A DNA stretch of 64,000 nucleotides from Fontibacter flavus. GTDB taxonomy: Bacteria; Bacteroidota; Bacteroidia; Cytophagales; Cyclobacteriaceae. Shown here in pieces: positions 59,159 through 64,000 of this stretch. The first letter of the stretch is position 1, and the number at the start of each line of letters is the position of its first letter. The stretch covers positions 1 through 64,000 of the forward strand of contig NZ_JBHLWI010000083.1 in the NCBI RefSeq assembly GCF_042432905.1, read 5' to 3'. Below the pieces are notes generated by a model, which was not told the DNA's origin, did not search any database, and was given only the letters and a program-made list of their open reading frames with translations. The position numbers and the translations under genes are program-made.

Positions 59159-61066
59159 ATGAAAAAGACCATCAGTATCAATATCAGCGGCATCCTTTTT
59201 CACATTGAAGAGGATGGCTACGCTACCCTGAAAAAATACCTTGAATCTATCAACAGGCATTTTTCACATTATGAAGATAACCAGGAGATCATTTCTGATA
59301 TAGAAAATAGAATTGCTGAAATATTCCTCAGCAACCTTAAAAACAATAAGCAGGTAATCACTGCCGAAAACGTCAACAGCCTGATAGAGAAAATGGGCAC
59401 CATTGCAGATTTCAAAGCTGTTGAGCAGGATGATGAGCCAATTCAGGAAGAAAATGCAGGAAAAGACCCTGACTATTATAAATACATAACCCCTCCTGGA
59501 CAAGATATCAAAGGCTACAAAAAGCTGACAAGACTGGAGAGCAGAAAAATCTTAGGAGGTGTTTGCGCGGGTCTGGCACATTACCTAGCTATTGACCCTC
59601 TGTGGACAAGGCTTGTTGCTTTGTTACTCCTTTTCAGTGGCAAATTGAATTTCGGAAAAGCGCCTTGGGAGTTTTTGCCTTGGAATTTGGATTTCTCTTT
59701 CTCTCTAGGTATCTGGGCATTGATTGCCTATATAGTGCTATGGGTAATTTTACCAGTCTCTTATGAGGAGCCTGAAGATAAAAACATCAAAAAGCTCTAT
59801 AGAAACCCAGATGACAAGACCTTGGGAGGAGTTGCAAGCGGACTAGCTGCTTATTTTAATGTGGAAGTGATCTGGGTGAGGCTCTTGTTCATCGGGTTGA
59901 TCTTCGCCGGCGGAGCAGGTTTTGTGATCTATCTTATCTTATGGATCATCACTCCTCAGGCAAAATCTATAACAGAAAGAATCCAAATGAAAGGTGGCGC
60001 AATCACTTTGGACAATATTGAAACCACTATAAAAGAAAACATGAACCCTTTACCTGCAAAGGAGGAAAGTCAGGCAAGGAAAATCTTATTGGCCCCTTTC
60101 AGATTTCTGGGAAAAGTCATTGACAGTTTGGGTACCGCATTAGGACCATTTGGGTTGTTCTTATTGGCAGTCATCCGGGTGTTCTTCGGTCTGATCGTTT
60201 CCTTGGTGGGCATGTCCCTCACCATAGCGCCTATACTTATGTTGGGGGTGTACTTCGGGATGTTACCATCCAATATGGGTGAAGCGGCTGTAGTATTTGA
60301 CAATATCCCTGCTGATTGGATCAGTGATATCATGCCAAGTTGGTTGGCCATTGCTATAGCTGCCGCAATCATGATTCCCGGTTTGGTTATTCTCCTTTTG
60401 GGTATCAGTGTGATCATCAAAAAAAGTATCATTGACGGAAGATTCGGATTGGTCATTTTGGGCTTATGGTTACTGAGCATCGGTGTGGCAGCATTCCAAG
60501 TACCTAAAGTAGTCTCTCAATTCAAGACAGAAGCAGTTCATACAGTTGATGAAACGCTTGGCCTCTCTCAAGGAACCATGATATTGAAATCAGAAGCCAA
60601 CATCCCCTCTAATCAAGGCGTGTTTGACATGGTAAGCCTGGAACTAACAGGTATTGACGGAGAAGAGGTTATCTTGGTCCAAAATTTCAAATCTAGAGGA
60701 AAAGGCCATGCAGAGGCCATGAAAAATGCACAGGGCATATCCTACAGTTATACAGTGACTGATTCCATCCTAACCTTCGACAGAAGTATTGACCTTAGCC
60801 AAATGGAAAAATTCAGGGGACAAAACCTTAACCTCAGCCTTGAAATTCCATACAACAGACCTTTCGTCTTGGACAAGTCAATTCTACCGATTATCCGAAA
60901 TACCCTTTATAAAAACGGTTACAAAACCAGGGATGTTAACTCCAAAAACCACTGGGTATTCAATGAAGACGGCTTATTCTGTCTGACTTGTACCTCTTTG
61001 GAAGAGCTATCTAAAGCAGATAGCCTATCTAGGCAAATGTTCGAAACTTATTACTTCATGAAATAA
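59159..61066 (+). CDS. PspC-domain membrane protein
   Basis: 635 residues. An N-terminal soluble segment (ISGILFHIEEDGYATLKKYL, SDIENRIAEIF) resembles the PspC-associated N domain, then two PspC units: RKILGGVCAGLAHYLAIDPL and DDKTLGGVASGLAAYFNVEV IWVRLLFIGL, each with a membrane span. Further spans lie at 330-470 and a soluble beta-rich C-terminal part at 480-635. PspC binds PspB/A and senses membrane stress in enterobacteria; here a PadR gene replaces PspF. Regulated with its upstream PadR gene. Confidence 0.9.
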   Translation: MKKTISINISGILFHIEEDGYATLKKYLESINRHFSHYEDNQEIISDIENRIAEIFLSNLKNNKQVITAENVNSLIEKMGTIADFKAVEQDDEPIQEENAGKDPDYYKYITPPGQDIKGYKKLTRLESRKILGGVCAGLAHYLAIDPLWTRLVALLLLFSGKLNFGKAPWEFLPWNLDFSFSLGIWALIAYIVLWVILPVSYEEPEDKNIKKLYRNPDDKTLGGVASGLAAYFNVEVIWVRLLFIGLIFAGGAGFVIYLILWIITPQAKSITERIQMKGGAITLDNIETTIKENMNPLPAKEESQARKILLAPFRFLGKVIDSLGTALGPFGLFLLAVIRVFFGLIVSLVGMSLTIAPILMLGVYFGMLPSNMGEAAVVFDNIPADWISDIMPSWLAIAIAAAIMIPGLVILLLGISVIIKKSIIDGRFGLVILGLWLLSIGVAAFQVPKVVSQFKTEAVHTVDETLGLSQGTMILKSEANIPSNQGVFDMVSLELTGIDGEEVILVQNFKSRGKGHAEAMKNAQGISYSYTVTDSILTFDRSIDLSQMEKFRGQNLNLSLEIPYNRPFVLDKSILPIIRNTLYKNGYKTRDVNSKNHWVFNEDGLFCLTCTSLEELSKADSLSRQMFETYYFMK

Positions 61067-61091
61067 GTAAGTCTCCTTTATACTCAATTCC

Positions 61092-61127
61092 AGGCAGGCA
61101 TAGAAAATTATGCCTGCCTTCTTTTTT
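61092..61127 (+). terminator. rho-independent terminator of PspC operon
   Basis: Stem AGGCAGGCATA/TATGCCTGCCT (11 pairs, six-base loop) followed by TCTTTTTTTA. Ends the PadR-PspC transcript. Confidence 0.93.
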
Positions 61128-61196
61128 TATCCAAGACTAAAATATAATAGTATACAATTAAGTTGTATTTTTAATTAGAAATAAATCCAAAATGAC

Positions 61197-62597
61197 ATGC
61201 AAGTAAAAGTTAAATTTTTGGGAGGGGCTAAGACTGTAACAGGTTCCAGGTATTTATTGGAATTTGACCATCAAAAAATCCTGGTTGACTGTGGCCTTTT
61301 CCAAGGTTTGAAAGAGTATAGACTTCGAAATTGGGACAAATTCCCGATCGATCCATCAGAAATCGATCTCATCGTCCTCACCCACGCACATATCGACCAT
61401 AGCGGATACTTACCCAAGTTGGTAAAAGAAGGATTCGATGGACCAATATATTGCACCTTCCCAACTGAAGAACTGGTCCGTATTTTATTATTGGATTCAG
61501 GAAAATTGCAGGAAGAAGAGGCTGCTTATGCCCAAAAGAAAGGTTATTCAAGACACGAAAAACCTTTGCCGCTTTACACTATTGAAGATGCAGAAAGGGT
61601 CTTTCCTCTCCTTAATCCTATCGAAATGGAGGAGGAATTCAAACTGAATGAAAACCTATCACTTACTTTCTACAATGCAGGCCATATTCTTGGGGCAGCA
61701 ATTGCCAAAATCAAAGTAAAAGGACATAATCAGGAGAAGAAACTCATATTCTCTGGTGATTTGGGAAGATACAAAGACCCCATAATGCACGCTCCCGTCA
61801 GAATCCCATTTGCGGATGTACTGTTTATGGAATCTACTTATGGCAACAGGAAGCAAAGCCAACAAAATCCAATGGAAGAATTGGCACGAGCGATCAGGGA
61901 AACATTTCGCAATGGCGGTGTTTCTATCATCCCAGCATTTGCTGTGGGAAGAACCCAAATGATCCTGTATTACCTACACCTTTTACTCCAAAAAGGAAAA
62001 ATTCCGGACATCCCTATTTACGTCGATAGCCCAATGGCCATAGATGTCACCAAACTTTACAAAAGATTCCACCCCTACCACAGGCTTGGACCTGTGATTG
62101 ACGAGGAAGGCAGTAACCCATTCCAACATCCAAAACTGCACTATTACCAAACGCAGGAAGCTTCTATGTCCCTTAATGCTTTAAGAGGAGATGCCATCAT
62201 CATTTCTGCAAGCGGCATGGCTACTGGGGGAAGGGTTTTGCACCATCTTTACAACCGACTACCCAATGAACAGGACAGCTTTATTTTTGTTGGTTACCAA
62301 GCTGAAGGGACAAGGGGACGAAAACTGATTGACGGCGATCCCATTTCAAGAATGTACGGCATCGATATTCAGGTCAAATCAAAAATCTATTATATAGAGG
62401 GCATGTCGGCCCATGCTGACCAGGATGAATTGATGGAATGGGCTGAAGGTTTCGCTTCCAAACCTAAATTAGCTTTCATGATACATGGAGAAAAGGAAGC
62501 ATCAGAAGGCCTTTCTAACCGACTTGAGCAGGAGCTTGGTTGGCATACAATCATACCGGAATACCTAGAAAGCTTTGTACTTTTTGATGGTATTTAA
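61197..62597 (+). CDS. beta-CASP metallo-beta-lactamase ribonuclease
   Basis: 466 residues. Metallo-beta-lactamase fold with LTHAHIDHSGYLP (HxHxDH), FYNAGHILGAA, IFSGDLGRY and a beta-CASP insertion (about 190-380), ending in YIEGMSAHADQDELM and the C-terminal HGE motif. These are the RNA 3'-processing exonucleases or endonucleases related to CPSF-73. Also called YsH1-like in bacterial annotation. It acts on RNA in the cytoplasm. It stands alone. Confidence 0.93.
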   Translation: MQVKVKFLGGAKTVTGSRYLLEFDHQKILVDCGLFQGLKEYRLRNWDKFPIDPSEIDLIVLTHAHIDHSGYLPKLVKEGFDGPIYCTFPTEELVRILLLDSGKLQEEEAAYAQKKGYSRHEKPLPLYTIEDAERVFPLLNPIEMEEEFKLNENLSLTFYNAGHILGAAIAKIKVKGHNQEKKLIFSGDLGRYKDPIMHAPVRIPFADVLFMESTYGNRKQSQQNPMEELARAIRETFRNGGVSIIPAFAVGRTQMILYYLHLLLQKGKIPDIPIYVDSPMAIDVTKLYKRFHPYHRLGPVIDEEGSNPFQHPKLHYYQTQEASMSLNALRGDAIIISASGMATGGRVLHHLYNRLPNEQDSFIFVGYQAEGTRGRKLIDGDPISRMYGIDIQVKSKIYYIEGMSAHADQDELMEWAEGFASKPKLAFMIHGEKEASEGLSNRLEQELGWHTIIPEYLESFVLFDGI

Positions 62598-62683
62598 TCA
62601 AAAAACATCTTTCAAAAATGACGCGAAACATTCTCAAATTTAAAAGCTCCGTTAAGATTAAAACCTAAGTACCCAAAATAATC

Positions 62684-62726
62684 CTCCCTGATCTTGGATG
62701 GCTTCTGCCTTTTCAAAATCAGGGAG
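62684..62726 (-). terminator. hairpin downstream of the Fe-S oxidoreductase gene
   Basis: CTCCCTGAT at 62684-62692 pairs with ATCAGGGAG at 62718-62726 across a 25-base loop. It lies between the convergent nuclease gene and oxidoreductase gene; TTTCC follows on the plus strand, so its activity as a terminator is uncertain. Confidence 0.5.
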
Positions 62727-62759
62727 TTTCCTTAATATCTTAAACATTGATCACAATTT

Positions 62760-64000
62760 TCAGATAAGCGCATCCCACAATATCTCCACCGGATGCTTGG
62801 CTTTTTTACCTGTCCCGTCTGCTATTTGATGCCTGCAGGAAGTACCCGGAGCCGCGATGAGGCAACTTTCCTTAGCCTCTCTGACAGCTGGAAAAAGTAC
62901 CATTTCCCCAATCTGCATACTCAGGTCATAATGCTCTTCTTCATATCCAAAAGATCCGGCCATTCCGCAACATCCGGATGGAATGATGTCAACTGAGTAA
63001 TGCGCTGGCAGACTTAGCATTTTCTGTGTCCAAGTCAATGAAGAAAGTGCTTTCTGATGACAATGCCCATGAAGTTTAATATGTTTACTCTCTTTTGTAA
63101 AAGACTCAGGTGTAATATTGCCTGCAGCTATTTCTCTTCCAAGAAACTCATCAATCAAAAGTGTGTGAAATTTAAGCTTCTTCGCCGCATCAACAAGGTC
63201 TTGACTGACAAGTCGGGGGTATTCATCCCTGAAACTTAAGATTGCAGATGGTTCAATTCCTACAAGAGGAGTATTCCCATCGATGATATCCTTGAAAATC
63301 TTCACATTGGCATCCGCATGTTTCTTAGTTTTTTCCAATAGCCCTTTGGAAAGTGCAGATCTTCCACTCTCCTGATGGTCTACCAATTTCACCTCATAAC
63401 CAAGCTTTCGGAGAAGCTTGATAGCTTTAATGCCGATTTCTGTGTCGTTAAAGTTGGTAAATTCATCCACAAAGAGATAGAGGCTTTTAATAACAGGCTT
63501 TTGAACCGGATATTTATCACTGTTCTTTTTAAACCATGACACCAAACTCTCTTTACTTACTTCAGGAAGATTTCTTTTTGAGGCAACACCTAAAACAGCC
63601 TTCATAAGACCACTTGTCAGGCTATTCCCCAAGGCAAAATTTGAAAGTCCCGGCGCCAAAGACGCAAGCTTATTCAGGTCATTGATATGGGCAAAAGCTT
63701 TGGATCTTAATGGAACACCATTCGTCTTCTGGTATTGGTAAAGAAACTCTGCCTTCATTGAGGCCATGTCAACATTTGAAGGGCACTCTGCAGTACAGCC
63801 TTTACAAGAAAGGCACAAATCCAGCGCTTCCTTGATTTCAGGATGGTCAAAGGCGTTTGGTTGTTGGTTTTTGGTCAAAAATTCCCTCAACACATTTGCC
63901 CTACCCCTAGTGGTATCCCTTTCATTTCTTGATGCCTGATAGCTGGGACACATCGTACCACCTGAGGCAGGTAATTTTCTACAATCTCCCGAACCATTGC
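62760..64000 (-). CDS. FAD/Fe-S oxidoreductase, C-terminal part (runs off window)
   Basis: Open frame reaching the window's right edge. The visible part begins NGSGDCRKLPASGGTMCPSY, continues with a ferredoxin-type CLSCKGCTAECPSNV and ends with the CCG-like heterodisulfide-reductase domain (LHGHCHQKALSS, PSGCCGMAGSFGYEEEHYDL, APGTSCRHQI). This matches the C-terminal half of YdiJ-type D-lactate/2-hydroxyacid dehydrogenases of about 1000 residues, whose N-terminal FAD-binding half would lie beyond 64000. It oxidises hydroxyacids and passes electrons to the quinone pool. Confidence 0.92.
   Translation of the reverse strand, partial: NGSGDCRKLPASGGTMCPSYQASRNERDTTRGRANVLREFLTKNQQPNAFDHPEIKEALDLCLSCKGCTAECPSNVDMASMKAEFLYQYQKTNGVPLRSKAFAHINDLNKLASLAPGLSNFALGNSLTSGLMKAVLGVASKRNLPEVSKESLVSWFKKNSDKYPVQKPVIKSLYLFVDEFTNFNDTEIGIKAIKLLRKLGYEVKLVDHQESGRSALSKGLLEKTKKHADANVKIFKDIIDGNTPLVGIEPSAILSFRDEYPRLVSQDLVDAAKKLKFHTLLIDEFLGREIAAGNITPESFTKESKHIKLHGHCHQKALSSLTWTQKMLSLPAHYSVDIIPSGCCGMAGSFGYEEEHYDLSMQIGEMVLFPAVREAKESCLIAAPGTSCRHQIADGTGKKAKHPVEILWDALI

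Noticed and set aside
1..64000. CRISPR arrays, tRNA/rRNA genes, insertion sequences and prophage
   Set aside because: No regularly spaced repeat-spacer array, cloverleaf-like gene, transposase or phage structural gene was recognised on either strand.

Overview
The window comes from a Bacteroidota chromosome, most likely order Cytophagales (Cyclobacteriaceae, Algoriphagus-like). The evidence is a PorU2/PorV2-type secretion pair, a long (665 aa) urocanate hydratase, a TamB-type giant protein, AT-rich weak-RBS gene starts and many lipoproteins with an LxxC signal. No rRNA, tRNA, CRISPR array or insertion sequence was recognised. The right end cuts a large FAD/Fe-S oxidoreductase.

Layout. 0.2-2.9 kb: hutU and a DUF6364/PIN toxin-antitoxin pair. 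2.98-11.5 kb: an AT-rich minus-strand locus for double-glycine (GG) leader peptides. It holds a HlyD-type adaptor, a C39-peptidase ABC exporter and an HTH protein that itself ends in a GG leader plus a 15-residue tail. It also holds four small GG precursors (two of them easily missed), two CPBP-family membrane proteins plus two CPBP fragments, a VanZ-like protein and two tiny membrane proteins. A RhuM cassette sits inside a duplicated CPBP copy. The precursors form two paralogous modules, each with a shared leader region, two precursors in tandem, a hairpin and a membrane protein gene. This is the strongest candidate for an undescribed system: a multi-peptide bacteriocin or signal locus with self-protection proteins.

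11.6-15.4 kb: a glycosidase-like lipoprotein overlapping an AlkB hydroxylase, then an OhrR/glutathione peroxidase/Ohr peroxide-defence group with two matching inverted repeats upstream of ohr. 15.5-15.7 kb: a palindromic intergenic element. 15.7-26.2 kb: an M42 aminopeptidase, a TauE-like transporter, an ATP-grasp-like protein, a lone receiver, a PurF-like enzyme, two small secreted proteins, a sigma-54 response regulator and a hybrid kinase. A good -24/-12 promoter lies upstream of the small secreted genes. A 14-base motif is shared between that region and the region upstream of the TauE gene, which suggests one sigma-54 regulon.

26.3-36.1 kb: housekeeping genes (HNH nuclease, smpB, tsaD, a TamB-like protein, photolyase, Smr protein). 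36.2-42.7 kb: a minus-strand group with a glycosyltransferase, a membrane ferredoxin, a FAD oxidoreductase, DUF547 and rhodanese lipoproteins and a Crp/Fnr regulator with N-terminal cysteines. 42.8-52.3 kb: mixed metabolism including hemA, an amidohydrolase, a Cys/Met-metabolism PLP enzyme and a DedA-like protein. 52.3-58.4 kb: porU2-porV2. 58.8-64 kb: PadR/PspC pair, a beta-CASP nuclease and the truncated oxidoreductase.
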